Below are positions 23,460 to 32,317 of a stretch of DNA of 64,000 bases, piece after piece; position 1 is the first letter of the stretch; each line of letters starts with the position of its first letter. The notes beneath the pieces were generated by a model. That model saw only the letters and a program-made list of their open reading frames with translations. It made no database searches and had not been told where the DNA came from. Source of the stretch: Pseudomonas viridiflava. GTDB taxonomy: Bacteria > Pseudomonadota > Gammaproteobacteria > Pseudomonadales > Pseudomonadaceae. The DNA is taken from contig NZ_UTKY01000015.1 of NCBI RefSeq assembly GCF_900583165.1, positions 1-64,000 on the forward strand, given 5' to 3'. Position numbers and translations under genes: made by a program.

Positions 23460-24937
23460 TCCAGCGCAAGGTATTGTTTGCGAGGTGGTAGCCCAAGCTC
23501 CTTGCGTAGCCCGTTTTCACTGAAGGGTTCGGGGTTGGTGGTCGTTGAGGGGGTGTCTGGGTTCTGGTCGAAGTCGAACGGTGGTGCGCCTGTTGGCAAA
23601 CCTACGGCTTGCAGTTCAGGGTTGTTGACTGGGTAGCGGCGACGAGTGCCGTCGATACCATCCAGGCTATCCCCCCGCAGCAGCGTGCCTGTGACGTGGT
23701 TATAGGCATGGCACAGCTCATGGAACAGGTTGATGATGCTGGGTGTTCCAGGCTGCACATCCGTGGTGTTGTACCAGACCTTTCCGCCGTAGGACGGACG
23801 CCCGGCTTTATTGTTGTCGATGAAGGGCCAGGCAGCGCTGGTAGGGTCTGGTGTGAACTGGCCATTCGGTTTTGGGTAAAATTCGTGGATGGTGATCGGG
23901 AGGCCGCTCACCAATGACGCACGCTCCAACTCTCCAAGCAACCGCTGACCGGTGGGCGAGCCGAGCAGCAGGCGCAAGTCATCATTGACCCGTTCGATAA
24001 ATTGCGCGCTGCCCTGTACGGTAATTCCGCTGTGGGCCAGTGCCCTGGGCTCAAGGTGAACGGCGTGAGAGGCCAATTGTCCTGGGGGGATGTCCGTGGG
24101 TACATCCGGGTGCATCATCAGCGCGCAGTTCACCGTCAGGTTGCTCTTGAAGTTGTGGTAGGTCACGTCATTGGCTTTTAGCTGGGTGACATCGTTAAGC
24201 CCGTCGCCGGTGTAGATGACATTGCTGCCCGGTCCCGCCTTGATACGGTCATCCCCGCCGGCACCGCTGAGAACATTGTGGCCAACACCACCAACGATAT
24301 GGTCATCACCTTCTCCTCCATCGATGAAGCTTGATCCTTGACCACCGCTGATATTGTCATTGCCGGGACCACCGTACGCAGTCATGTGGATATCCTGATA
24401 ACCGTGGACCTCATCGTCACCTTCACCCGCCTCAATGTGGCAGGTACCGCTGATGGCAGAGATGAAATCGTCACCTGGTCCGGTATACAGGCTGGCATTT
24501 TTGGCGGCGCTCAAGACTCGGTCATCGCCTTCGCCGCTGAAGACAAAGACCGGAACTATCACGTTATCCTCGATATGAATGCGGTCGTTGCCACCCTGGG
24601 TATTTAGCACCAGGGTCTGACTGCGCCAGCCCAGCGTGATTTCATAGCGCGATTGGTTGAGCTGCACCGTCAGCGTCGTCGAGGTGGGGGTAGCAGGAGC
24701 AGCAGCGAAGATATTGACCGTATCGTGCCCGTCAAAACTGGTGATGCACAGTTGGTCTACGTCCTCATCCCTGAAAATTTTGCGCTCGATGCGCACATTT
24801 TCATCTTTGAGGATCGGATGGACTTCGATAAAACCCGGGCCGCCTGGGCGGTCGTTGGTGGGTATACGGCTAGGGTTCGGGGTGAGCATGTTGGCATCGA
24901 TGACGTAGATACCATCAGCATTTCGGGTTGGAAACAT
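23456..24937 (-). CDS. RTX-repeat/M91-type zinc metalloprotease chimera
   Basis: A 493-residue protein. Residues about 114-243 contain Gly/Asp-rich nonapeptide-like repeats ([40 protein letters not shown]) that in RTX proteins form a calcium-bound beta-roll. The C-terminal third has the zinc-protease motif HELCH at about 406-410 in [14 protein letters not shown], followed by [11 protein letters not shown] and [16 protein letters not shown], as in the M91 (NleD/HopH1-like) effector proteases. No signal peptide; the RTX repeats are central rather than C-terminal, so a type I export signal is not obvious. The ATG at 24937 (AGG nine bases upstream) was preferred to a TTG at 24958. Target and export route unknown. 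Confidence 0.8.
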   Translation of the reverse strand: MFPTRNADGIYVIDANMLTPNPSRIPTNDRPGGPGFIEVHPILKDENVRIERKIFRDEDVDQLCITSFDGHDTVNIFAAAPATPTSTTLTVQLNQSRYEITLGWRSQTLVLNTQGGNDRIHIEDNVIVPVFVFSGEGDDRVLSAAKNASLYTGPGDDFISAISGTCHIEAGEGDDEVHGYQDIHMTAYGGPGNDNISGGQGSSFIDGGEGDDHIVGGVGHNVLSGAGGDDRIKAGPGSNVIYTGDGLNDVTQLKANDVTYHNFKSNLTVNCALMMHPDVPTDIPPGQLASHAVHLEPRALAHSGITVQGSAQFIERVNDDLRLLLGSPTGQRLLGELERASLVSGLPITIHEFYPKPNGQFTPDPTSAAWPFIDNNKAGRPSYGGKVWYNTTDVQPGTPSIINLFHELCHAYNHVTGTLLRGDSLDGIDGTRRRYPVNNPELQAVGLPTGAPPFDFDQNPDTPSTTTNPEPFSENGLRKELGLPPRKQYLALD

Positions 24938-25020
24938 GTCGCACGACCTGTCGAACAAGTAAGGGGAAGGCCTTACTTAACGGGAAGTGCGTGGTGAACA
25001 TGCGGTAGATATACAGCTAT

Positions 25021-25060
25021 AAAAAAAGCCCCGACATGTGAACCTGTGGGGGCTTTTTTT
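25021..25060 (-). terminator. Bidirectional terminator after ribH
   Basis: AAAAAAAGCCCC and GGGGGCTTTTTTT form a strong symmetric stem 17 bases past the ribH stop (reverse strand). It isolates ribH from the RTX-protease gene, which must therefore have its own promoter in the roughly 80 bases between. Confidence 0.9.
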
Positions 25061-25076
25061 CTAACTGTGCAGTCTG

Positions 25077-25583
25077 TCAGACGGCCAGTTTCTGTTCACT
25101 GCGTCGAATCGCACGAACCTTGTGCAGGGTGTCGGCACAGGTGCGCGCGGCTTCCTGGCCTTTGTGCACAAAGTGGTCATGGAAGAATGCATGGTGCTCG
25201 CTGCCCGCATGGAAGTGATGCGGCGTCAGGGACACTGAGAACACCGGCACTTCAGTCTCCAGCTGCACCTGCATCAGGCCGCTGACCACCGATTGAGCGA
25301 CGAATTCGTGACGGTAGATGCCACCGTCCACCACCAGTGCGGCGGCAACGATACCGGCGTAACGACCGGTCTTGGCCAGCAACTTGGCGTGCAGGGGCAT
25401 TTCAAAGGCGCCGCCGACTTCGAAGAAATCGATGTCCGATTCCTGATAGCCCTGGGCGATCATTTCGGCGAGGAAGCCTTTGCGCGATTGGTCGACAATA
25501 TCCTTGTGCCAGCAGGCCTGGATAAACGCGACGCGCTCGCCGTGATGGTTTTTGCTTTTGCTGTCGATTGCGGTGGGTTGCAT
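25077..25583 (-). CDS. ribH: 6,7-dimethyl-8-ribityllumazine synthase, type II
   Basis: Lumazine synthase, 168 residues, joining 5-amino-6-ribitylaminouracil and dihydroxybutanone phosphate in riboflavin synthesis. It shows the type II variant motifs: VAFIQACWHKDIVDQSRKGF, VGGAFEMPLHAKLLA, ALVVDGGIYRHEFVAQSVV and a His-rich SLTPHHFHAGSEHHAFFHDHF. It stands alone, outside any rib operon in the window, behind an FMN riboswitch. A housekeeping RibH elsewhere in the genome would be expected. The ATG follows AGGAGTCAGAAC. Confidence 0.9.
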   Translation of the reverse strand: MQPTAIDSKSKNHHGERVAFIQACWHKDIVDQSRKGFLAEMIAQGYQESDIDFFEVGGAFEMPLHAKLLAKTGRYAGIVAAALVVDGGIYRHEFVAQSVVSGLMQVQLETEVPVFSVSLTPHHFHAGSEHHAFFHDHFVHKGQEAARTCADTLHKVRAIRRSEQKLAV

Positions 25584-25592
25584 GTTCTGACT

Positions 25593-25613
25593 CCTGTTTA
25601 AGAAAAAAACAGG
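25593..25613 (-). promoter_or_regulatory. Hairpin masking the ribH ribosome-binding site
   Basis: On the reverse strand CCTGTTT (25613-25607) can pair with AAACAGG (25599-25593), which contains the start of the ribH ribosome-binding site (AGGAG). A T-rich loop separates them. This could be the expression platform of the upstream riboswitch, acting on translation. Confidence 0.55.
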
Positions 25614-25674
25614 GCGTTATGAATCGAATGGGATTTAAGGGTACGCAAACAAAGCGGCCCTTAGGTGCCAATCC

Positions 25675-25838
25675 CGTTCTCTCTTCATCCGGACTATGAC
25701 CGTCGGCCCCGGGATCACACCGGGTCTGCTGACCTTGTCGCCGTCCTGCGTGAGCAGTTCGAGGCGCCAAGCGCTCGCGGGCTATACACATTGCGTGTAA
25801 TTACCGCCGGTGGGGAATTACACCCCGCCCTGAGAACG
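25675..25838 (-). ncRNA. FMN riboswitch (RFN element)
   Basis: The reverse strand shows the conserved RFN parts in order: CGTTCTCAGGGCGGGGTG, ATTCCCCACCGGCGGTAAT, then AGCCCGCGAGCG, a variable arm, GGTCAGCAGACCCGGTG, and CCGACGGTCATAGTCCGGAT followed by GAAGAGAGAACGG. All helices of the junction can close (GTTCTC with GAGAAC). It lies about 90 bases upstream of ribH on the same strand. FMN binding would repress ribH. Confidence 0.95.
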
Positions 25839-26032
25839 TTGCCGCCAGAACCCTGGCGGCGGAGAGTTTTTAACATGGTTTTTCAAAAACTGCACCACCG
25901 CCGTATCGATAGGCTATATCGGTTTGTTTGGTTGGTATTCGATTGAATGCAGCGGGGGACTTGATATTGAGCGGGTTTGCCCGCAGTAATCATCCACAAA
26001 AGGACTTCACCATCCCCTCAGAGGCTTGTTTC

Positions 26033-27037
26033 ATGACTGTGATTGACCTGCGCAGCGACACCGTGACCCAACCCACCCCCGGCATGCGCGACGCGATGGC
26101 TACGGCTGCCAGCGGCGATGACGTGTATGGCGAAGACCCCAGTGTCAACCACCTGGAAGCCGAGCTGGCCAAACGACTGGGGTTTGAAGCAGCGTTGTTC
26201 GTGCCCACCGGCACCATGAGCAACTTGTTGGCGTTGATGGCTCACTGTGAGCGCGGCGAGGAATACATCGTTGGGCAGCAGGCCCATACCTACAAATATG
26301 AGGGCGGTGGTGCGGCCGTGCTCGGTTCGATCCAGCCCCAGCCACTGGAAGTGCAGGCAGACGGCTCGTTGGACCTTGACCAAGTACTGGCCGCTATCAA
26401 GCCCGACGATTTCCACTTTGCCCGCACCCGCCTGCTCGCGTTGGAAAACACCATGCAGGGCAAAGTGTTACCGCTGGAGTACCTGGCCAAGGCGCGGGCA
26501 TTCACCCGTGAGCACGGCCTGGCCCTGCACCTGGACGGCGCGCGGCTCTATAACGCGGCGGTCAAGCTGGGGGTGGATGCGCGGGAAATCGCCCAGCATT
26601 TCGACTCAGTGTCGGTGTGCCTGTCCAAGGGCCTTGGGGCGCCAATTGGCTCGGTGTTGTGCGGCACCACGGCGTTGATCGCCAAGGCACGGCGGCTGCG
26701 AAAAATGGTCGGTGGCGGTATGCGCCAGGCCGGCTCCCTGGCGGCGGCGGGGCTGTACGCCCTGGATCATCAGGTACAGCGCCTGGCTGACGACCATGCC
26801 AACGCCCAATGGCTGGGGGATGAGTTGAGCAAGGCCGGTTTTGAAGTGGAGCCGGTGCAGACCAACATGGTCTATGTGCAAATCGGCGACCGGGCCCAGG
26901 CGCTGAAAGACTTCGCTGCCGAGCGTGGGATCAAGTTGAGCGCCGCAGCGCGCCTGCGCATGGTCACGCATTTGGATGTGAGCCGGGCCCAGATCGAACA
27001 GGTGCTGGCGACATTCGTCGAATTTTCGCGCAAATGA
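26033..27037 (+). CDS. ltaE: Low-specificity L-threonine aldolase
   Basis: PLP enzyme of 334 residues cleaving threonine or allo-threonine to glycine and acetaldehyde. It begins [36 protein letters not shown] is the substrate-site region. The Schiff-base lysine is residue 199 in [12 protein letters not shown]. The ATG at 26033 gives the usual family start; in-frame codons upstream to 25928 were rejected. It sits between the divergent riboswitch and alaS, matching PA0902 in P. aeruginosa order. Confidence 0.92.
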   Translation: MTVIDLRSDTVTQPTPGMRDAMATAASGDDVYGEDPSVNHLEAELAKRLGFEAALFVPTGTMSNLLALMAHCERGEEYIVGQQAHTYKYEGGGAAVLGSIQPQPLEVQADGSLDLDQVLAAIKPDDFHFARTRLLALENTMQGKVLPLEYLAKARAFTREHGLALHLDGARLYNAAVKLGVDAREIAQHFDSVSVCLSKGLGAPIGSVLCGTTALIAKARRLRKMVGGGMRQAGSLAAAGLYALDHQVQRLADDHANAQWLGDELSKAGFEVEPVQTNMVYVQIGDRAQALKDFAAERGIKLSAAARLRMVTHLDVSRAQIEQVLATFVEFSRK

Positions 27038-27090
27038 CCGTGCAGACCGTCCAATTGAACCGCTCTATCGCATAAACACGCTGTACCCCC

Positions 27091-27122
27091 GGCAAAGGGC
27101 CGATATAATGCGGCCCTTTGCC
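27091..27122 (+). promoter_or_regulatory. alaS promoter with -10 box inside a perfect palindrome
   Basis: GGCAAAGGGCCG (27091-27102) and CGGCCCTTTGCC (27111-27122) are perfect 12-base inverted arms around ATATAATG, which contains a consensus -10 TATAAT at 27104-27109. E. coli alanyl-tRNA synthetase represses its own gene by binding a palindrome at the alaS start site, so this may be a similar operator. It could instead be a hairpin ending ltaE, but no T-run follows. Confidence 0.65.
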
Positions 27123-27183
27123 GTCGCTCCGTCTGATGATGTTGCGCACTGGCCTTTGGCCGCAGCCTCCGTGGAAGAACCTA

Positions 27184-29802
27184 ATGAAAAGCGCAGAAAT
27201 CCGTGAAGCCTTCCTTCGCTTCTTCGAAGAGCAAGGTCACACCCGTGTCTCCTCCAGCTCCTTGATCCCAGGCAATGACCCAACCCTGCTGTTCACTAAC
27301 GCGGGGATGAACCAGTTCAAGGACTGCTTCCTGGGCCAGGAAAAACGCGCTTACACCCGTGCCACCAGCAGCCAGAAGTGCGTGCGGGCCGGCGGTAAGA
27401 ACAGCGACCTGGAAAACGTCGGTTACACCGCTCGTCACCACACCTTCTTCGAAATGCTGGGTAACTTCAGCTTTGGTGACTATTTCAAGAAAGATGCGAT
27501 CACCTTCGCTTGGACCTTCCTGACCGGCGTCTTGAAACTGCCCAAGGAAAAGCTCTGGGTCACCGTCTATGCGACAGACGATGAAGCCTATGACATCTGG
27601 ACCCAGGAAATCGGCGTGCCCGCCGAGCGCATGATCCGCATCGGCGACAACAAAGGCGCGCCGTACGCGTCCGACAACTTCTGGACCATGGGCGATACTG
27701 GCCCGTGCGGCCCATGCACCGAGATCTTCTACGACCACGGCGCCGACATCTGGGGTGGCCCGCCAGGCTCGCCGGAAGAAGACGGCGACCGTTACATCGA
27801 GATCTGGAACAACGTGTTCATGCAGTTCAACCGCACCGCCGATGGCGTGTTGCATCCGTTGCCAGCGCCGTCGGTCGACACCGGCATGGGCCTGGAACGG
27901 ATCAGCGCGGTGATGCAGCACGTGCATTCCAACTACGAAATCGACCTGTTCACCAACCTGCTGAGCGCGTCGGCTGCGGCCATTGGTTGTGCCAATGAAA
28001 GCCAGTCGTCCCTCAAGGTGGTATCGGACCACATCCGTTCGTGCGGCTTCCTGATCGCCGATGGCGTGCTGCCGTCGAACGAAGGCCGTGGCTACGTGCT
28101 GCGCCGTATCATCCGTCGCGCCTGCCGTCACGGTAATAAGCTGGGCGCCACCGGCAGCTTCTTCTACAAGATCGTCGCTGCACTGGTTGCCGAGATGGGC
28201 GAAGCCTTCCCGGAACTCAAGCAGCAACAAGGCAACATCGAGCGCGTGCTCAAGGCCGAAGAAGAACAGTTCTCCAAGACCCTGGAGCATGGCCTGAAAA
28301 TCCTGGAACAGGATCTGGCTGAGCTCAAAGGCACCGTGGTACCGGGCGACGTGGTGTTCAAGCTGTACGACACCTACGGCTTCCCAATGGACCTGACCGC
28401 TGACATCGCCCGTGAGCGCGAGCTGACCATCGATGAAGTCGGCTTTGAGCGTGAGATGGAAGCCCAGCGCGTGCGCGCGCGTTCCGCCAGCTCCTTTGGC
28501 CTGGACTACAACACCCTGGTCAAGGTTGATGTGCCTACCGAGTTCATCGGCTACAAGGCCACCGTGGGCTCGGCCAAGATCGTTGCAATTTATAAAGACG
28601 GCAAGTCGGTCGACGTATTGAACGAAGGCGAAGAGGCCGTTGTGGTCCTAGACCAGACGCCGTTCTACGCCGAATCCGGCGGCCAGATCGGCGACTGTGG
28701 TTTCCTCAGTTCGACGTCCGGTCGTTTTGAAGTGCGCGACACCACCAAGACCGGCGGCGCGTTCTTGCATCACGGTGTGCTGGTGCTGGGTAACCTGACT
28801 ATCGGTGCACCGGTGGACACTCAGGTCGATGCCGACGTGCGTCACGCTACTGCGTTGAACCACTCGGCCACCCACTTGCTGCACGCTGCACTGCGCCAGG
28901 TGTTGGGTGAGCACGTCCAGCAGAAAGGCTCGTTAGTAGACAGCCAGCGCCTGCGCTTCGACTTCAGCCACTTTGAAGCGATCAAGCCAGAGCAGATCAA
29001 GGCCCTGGAAGACATCGTCAATGCGGAAATCCGCAAGAACACCCCGGTGCAAACCGAAGAGACCGATATCGAGACCGCCAAGGCCAAGGGCGCCATGGCG
29101 CTGTTTGGCGAGAAGTACGGCGACAGCGTGCGCGTGCTGAGCATGGGCGGCGATTTCTCGGTGGAATTGTGTGGCGGTATCCACGCCAACCGCACCGGCG
29201 ACATTGCCCTGCTGAAAATCATCAGCGAAGGTGGCGTGGCCTCCGGCGTGCGTCGTATCGAGGCAGTGACCGGCGCTGCGGCCCTGGCCTACCTCAATGC
29301 GGCCGAAGAACAACTCAAGGAAGCGGCCAGCCTGGTCAAGGGCAGCCGCGACAACCTGATCGACAAGCTGTCGGCTGTGCTGGAGCGCAACCGTGCGCTG
29401 GAAAAACAGCTTGAACAGCTGCAAGCCAAGGCAGCCAGTGCGGCGGGCGACGATCTGTCGGCCTCGGCGGTGGATGTCAAGGATGTGAAGGTGTTGGCTG
29501 CGCGCCTGGACGGTCAAGACGGCAAGGCGCTGCTGGCGCTGGTCGATCAGTTGAAGAACAAGCTCGGCCGCGCAGTGATCCTGCTCGGCAGTGTCCATGA
29601 GGATAAGGTCGTACTGGTTGCCGGTGTAACCAAGGACCTGACTGGCCAACTCAAGGCCGGTGATTTGATGAAGCAAGCCGCTGCGGCAGTGGGCGGGAAG
29701 GGCGGTGGTCGTCCGGACATGGCACAAGGCGGTGGTGTAGACGCTGGTGCCCTGGACGCGGCATTGGCCCTGACCGTGCCGTTTGTCGAGGCAGGTATTT
29801 AA
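27184..29802 (+). CDS. alaS: Alanyl-tRNA synthetase
   Basis: Charges tRNA-Ala; 872 residues against 875 in E. coli. The N-terminal class II catalytic domain begins [20 protein letters not shown] and contains [18 protein letters not shown]. The editing domain has the zinc motif [13 protein letters not shown] and the downstream Cys/His in [14 protein letters not shown]. The C-terminal part has a coiled coil ([23 protein letters not shown]) and a Gly-rich C-Ala end ([15 protein letters not shown]). The ATG at 27184 fits the family start; it follows GTGGAAGAACCTA. Confidence 0.97.
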   Translation: MKSAEIREAFLRFFEEQGHTRVSSSSLIPGNDPTLLFTNAGMNQFKDCFLGQEKRAYTRATSSQKCVRAGGKNSDLENVGYTARHHTFFEMLGNFSFGDYFKKDAITFAWTFLTGVLKLPKEKLWVTVYATDDEAYDIWTQEIGVPAERMIRIGDNKGAPYASDNFWTMGDTGPCGPCTEIFYDHGADIWGGPPGSPEEDGDRYIEIWNNVFMQFNRTADGVLHPLPAPSVDTGMGLERISAVMQHVHSNYEIDLFTNLLSASAAAIGCANESQSSLKVVSDHIRSCGFLIADGVLPSNEGRGYVLRRIIRRACRHGNKLGATGSFFYKIVAALVAEMGEAFPELKQQQGNIERVLKAEEEQFSKTLEHGLKILEQDLAELKGTVVPGDVVFKLYDTYGFPMDLTADIARERELTIDEVGFEREMEAQRVRARSASSFGLDYNTLVKVDVPTEFIGYKATVGSAKIVAIYKDGKSVDVLNEGEEAVVVLDQTPFYAESGGQIGDCGFLSSTSGRFEVRDTTKTGGAFLHHGVLVLGNLTIGAPVDTQVDADVRHATALNHSATHLLHAALRQVLGEHVQQKGSLVDSQRLRFDFSHFEAIKPEQIKALEDIVNAEIRKNTPVQTEETDIETAKAKGAMALFGEKYGDSVRVLSMGGDFSVELCGGIHANRTGDIALLKIISEGGVASGVRRIEAVTGAAALAYLNAAEEQLKEAASLVKGSRDNLIDKLSAVLERNRALEKQLEQLQAKAASAAGDDLSASAVDVKDVKVLAARLDGQDGKALLALVDQLKNKLGRAVILLGSVHEDKVVLVAGVTKDLTGQLKAGDLMKQAAAAVGGKGGGRPDMAQGGGVDAGALDAALALTVPFVEAGI

Positions 29803-29898
29803 GGCACTGTTAACCGGCCCGTGGTCTAGTCGCGGGCAGGTCCAGTGCTGGTTGATTGGATATTTAGGCGCCCCTTTACGGGCTGAGGCGGCTTAGAA

Positions 29899-31140
29899 AT
29901 GGCTTTGATCGTACAGAAGTTTGGAGGCACCTCGGTCGGTTCTGTCGAAAGAATCGAACAGGTGGCCGACAAAGTTAAAAAATTCCGTGATGCCGGCGAC
30001 GACCTGGTGGTGGTGCTGTCGGCCATGAGCGGTGAGACCAATCGCCTGATCGAACTGGCCAAGGCAATCAGCGGCGATCAACAACCGCTGCCGCGTGAGC
30101 TGGATGTGATTGTGTCCACGGGCGAGCAGGTGACCATCGCTTTGCTGGCGATGGCGCTGAACAAGCGCGGTGTGCCGGCGGTGTCCTACACTGGCAGCCA
30201 GGTGCGCATTCTGACCGACAGCGCGCATACCAAGGCGCGCATCCTGCAGATTGACGATCAGAAAATTCGTACTGATCTCAAGGCCGGTCGCGTGGTAGTT
30301 GTAGCGGGCTTCCAGGGTGTGGACGAGCACGGCAACATCACCACCCTCGGGCGTGGCGGTTCGGACACCACCGGCGTAGCGCTGGCAGCGGCTCTCAAGG
30401 CCGATGAATGCCAGATCTACACGGATGTGGACGGTGTCTACACCACTGACCCGCGTGTGGTGTCCGTGGCCCAGCGCCTGGACAAGATCACCTTTGAAGA
30501 GATGCTGGAAATGGCCAGCCTCGGTTCCAAGGTGTTGCAGATCCGTGCGGTGGAATTCGCCGGCAAGTACAACGTTCCGCTGCGCGTATTGCACAGCTTC
30601 AAAGAGGGTCCGGGCACCCTCATTACTATTGATGAAGAGGAATCCATGGAACAGCCGATCATTTCCGGTATCGCTTTCAACCGTGATGAAGCCAAGCTGA
30701 CTATCCGTGGCGTGCCAGACACCCCGGGCGTGGCGTTCAAGATTCTGGGCCCTATCAGCGACGCGAATGTTGAAGTCGACATGATCGTGCAGAACGTTTC
30801 GCACGATAACACCACCGATTTCACCTTTACTGTGCACCGCAACGAGTACGATGCGGCGCTGAAGATCCTGGAGAACACCGCGAGCGAGATTGGCGCCCGT
30901 GAAGTGGTCGGCGACATCAAGATTGCCAAGGTGTCGATCGTTGGCGTTGGCATGCGTTCTCATGCCGGCGTTGCCAGCCGCATGTTTGGGGCCCTGGCTA
31001 AAGAGAGCATCAACATCCAGATGATTTCCACCTCGGAGATCAAGGTCTCGGTAGTGATCGAAGAGAAGTACCTGGAACTGGCTGTACGCGCGCTGCATAC
31101 CGCGTTTGAGCTGGACGCTCCGGCCCGACAGGGCGAGTGA
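29899..31140 (+). CDS. lysC: Aspartokinase
   Basis: Phosphorylates aspartate, first step to lysine, threonine, methionine and diaminopimelate. It is 413 residues. The kinase domain begins MALIVQKFGGTSVGSVERIE; GRGGSDTTGVALAAAL binds the substrate. Two ACT domains occupy the C-terminal third and would mediate feedback inhibition. An in-frame ATG at 30646 (codon 250), preceded by GAAGAGGAATCC, could start a separate 164-residue ACT-only subunit, as known for alpha2-beta2 aspartokinases. The gene is followed by a terminator and rsmA. Confidence 0.96.
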   Translation: MALIVQKFGGTSVGSVERIEQVADKVKKFRDAGDDLVVVLSAMSGETNRLIELAKAISGDQQPLPRELDVIVSTGEQVTIALLAMALNKRGVPAVSYTGSQVRILTDSAHTKARILQIDDQKIRTDLKAGRVVVVAGFQGVDEHGNITTLGRGGSDTTGVALAAALKADECQIYTDVDGVYTTDPRVVSVAQRLDKITFEEMLEMASLGSKVLQIRAVEFAGKYNVPLRVLHSFKEGPGTLITIDEEESMEQPIISGIAFNRDEAKLTIRGVPDTPGVAFKILGPISDANVEVDMIVQNVSHDNTTDFTFTVHRNEYDAALKILENTASEIGAREVVGDIKIAKVSIVGVGMRSHAGVASRMFGALAKESINIQMISTSEIKVSVVIEEKYLELAVRALHTAFELDAPARQGE

Positions 31141-31149
31141 TGTAATGCC

Positions 31150-31184
31150 AGGAAGGCGCGGTTTACCGCGCCTTTCCTTTTTTT
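31150..31184 (+). terminator. Terminator after lysC
   Basis: GGAAGGCGCGG and CCGCGCCTTTCC form the stem around TTTA, followed by a run of T. It separates lysC from rsmA. Confidence 0.9.
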
Positions 31185-31313
31185 GTAGGGCGCATGTTCT
31201 TTTGCGTGGGCTCGACAATACTTAGGCGGTAGGTCAATGGCCTTTGGGTCGTAGGCTGAAGGCCTTTTTTTGCAGACTGTTGTTCCTGAAATGAAATGCG
31301 TGAGGAGAAAGGT

Positions 31314-31502
31314 ATGCTGATTCTGACTCGTCGTTGCGCAGAAAGCCTGATTATCGGTGATGGCGAAATCACCGTGACCGTGCTCGGCGTCAAAGGCAAT
31401 CAAGTGCGTATAGGGGTTAACGCTCCGAAAGAGGTAGCGGTCCACCGCGAGGAAATCTACCTGCGGATCAAGAAAGAGAAGGACGAAGAACCAAGCCTTT
31501 AA
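31314..31502 (+). CDS. rsmA: Carbon storage regulator RsmA/CsrA
   Basis: A 62-residue homodimeric RNA-binding protein that blocks translation at GGA-containing leaders, controlling secondary metabolism, motility and biofilm in Pseudomonas. It begins [19 protein letters not shown] and contains [19 protein letters not shown], the RNA-binding strand and helix. The ATG at 31314 follows GAGGAGAAAGGT; an upstream in-frame ATG at 31296 would cover the ribosome-binding site and is rejected. Position after lysC and before tRNA-Ser/tRNA-Arg matches P. aeruginosa. Confidence 0.97.
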   Translation: MLILTRRCAESLIIGDGEITVTVLGVKGNQVRIGVNAPKEVAVHREEIYLRIKKEKDEEPSL

Positions 31503-31564
31503 TTTTTATCGTTTTTTATGTTTGCAAACGGGGATGAACGTGGTTAATATACGCCCCGTGTTGC

Positions 31565-31655
31565 GGAGAGCTGGCCGAGTGGCCGAAGGCGCTCCCCTGC
31601 TAAGGGAGTACACCTCAAAAGGGTGTCGGGGGTTCGAATCCCCCGTTCTCCGCCA
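31565..31655 (+). tRNA. tRNA-Ser (GCU anticodon)
   Basis: A 91-base class II tRNA with encoded CCA. Acceptor GGAGAGC pairs with the 3' GTTCTCC; the anticodon loop CTGCTAA gives GCT. A long variable arm and the GGTTCGAATCC T-loop are present. Confidence 0.97.
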
Positions 31656-31721
31656 TTATTTGCTTAGTACGTTGCAATCTGGTTTTTTTCGTAAGTTGTT
31701 GAAATTAAACGAAAAAAACGC

Positions 31722-31749
31722 TTTACATAGAGATTGAACGGCCTATAAT
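31722..31749 (+). promoter_or_regulatory. Sigma-70 promoter for the tRNA-Arg pair
   Basis: TTTACA (31722-31727) and TATAAT (31744-31749) with a 16-base spacer lie just ahead of the first tRNA-Arg(ACG) gene. Confidence 0.75.
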
Positions 31750-31763
31750 GCGCGGCAACAAAT

Positions 31764-31840
31764 GCACTCGTAGCTCAGCTGGATAGAGTACTCGGCTACG
31801 AACCGAGCGGTCACAGGTTCGAATCCTGTCGAGTGCACCA
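31764..31840 (+). tRNA. tRNA-Arg (ACG anticodon), copy 1
   Basis: A 77-base tRNA with encoded CCA. Acceptor GCACTCG pairs with CGAGTGC; the anticodon loop CTACGAA gives ACG (read as ICG after editing). Identical to the copy at 31913. Confidence 0.97.
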
Positions 31841-31912
31841 TTTAAGAGTCAGTTGCAGCAATGCAGGTGACTTGGCTTCAACCAGTTGTGATCTGGTCTA
31901 AAAACACAATCT

Positions 31913-31989
31913 GCACTCGTAGCTCAGCTGGATAGAGTACTCGGCTACGAACCGAGCGGTCACAGGTTCGAATCCTGTCGAGTGCACCA
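31913..31989 (+). tRNA. tRNA-Arg (ACG anticodon), copy 2
   Basis: An exact 77-base duplicate of the preceding tRNA, 72 bases downstream, presumably cotranscribed from the promoter at 31722. Confidence 0.97.
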
Positions 31990-31996
31990 TACAAAC

Positions 31997-32023
31997 AAAA
32001 AGCCCGCCTAGTGCGGGCTTTTT
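31997..32023 (+). terminator. Terminator after the tRNA-Arg pair
   Basis: AAAAAGCCCGC and GCGGGCTTTTT form a tight stem with a T-run eight bases after the second tRNA. Confidence 0.9.
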
Positions 32024-32317
32024 GCCGTCTGGGGTTTTATCTTTTTCTCCCGCCCCATGTGTTTTCCTTTCGCGCTGCGTCGTCGCAGTTCATAGATGCA
32101 GCCAATACTCAGCTTTGGTTCGCAAGCGCTTGTTCTTTCCAGTTTTTTAACGTTTAAAACGCACGCAGCGTGTATCATTGCGCCCGTCAGCCCCGCCGGG
32201 GCTTGTGGAATACCTCCATGGACTTACCCAGTAGTAACTCAGTACCCCGTTTTACCAATCATGAATTGACTGATTGATCCTTCCGGCGTGCCCCGCTGCT
32301 GGGAGTGGAGTTCGCCT

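Noticed and set aside
32218..32277. Short 19-codon open frame before mgtE (MDLPSSNSVPRF...)
   Set aside because: No ribosome-binding site and no regulatory codon run; not supported as a leader peptide.
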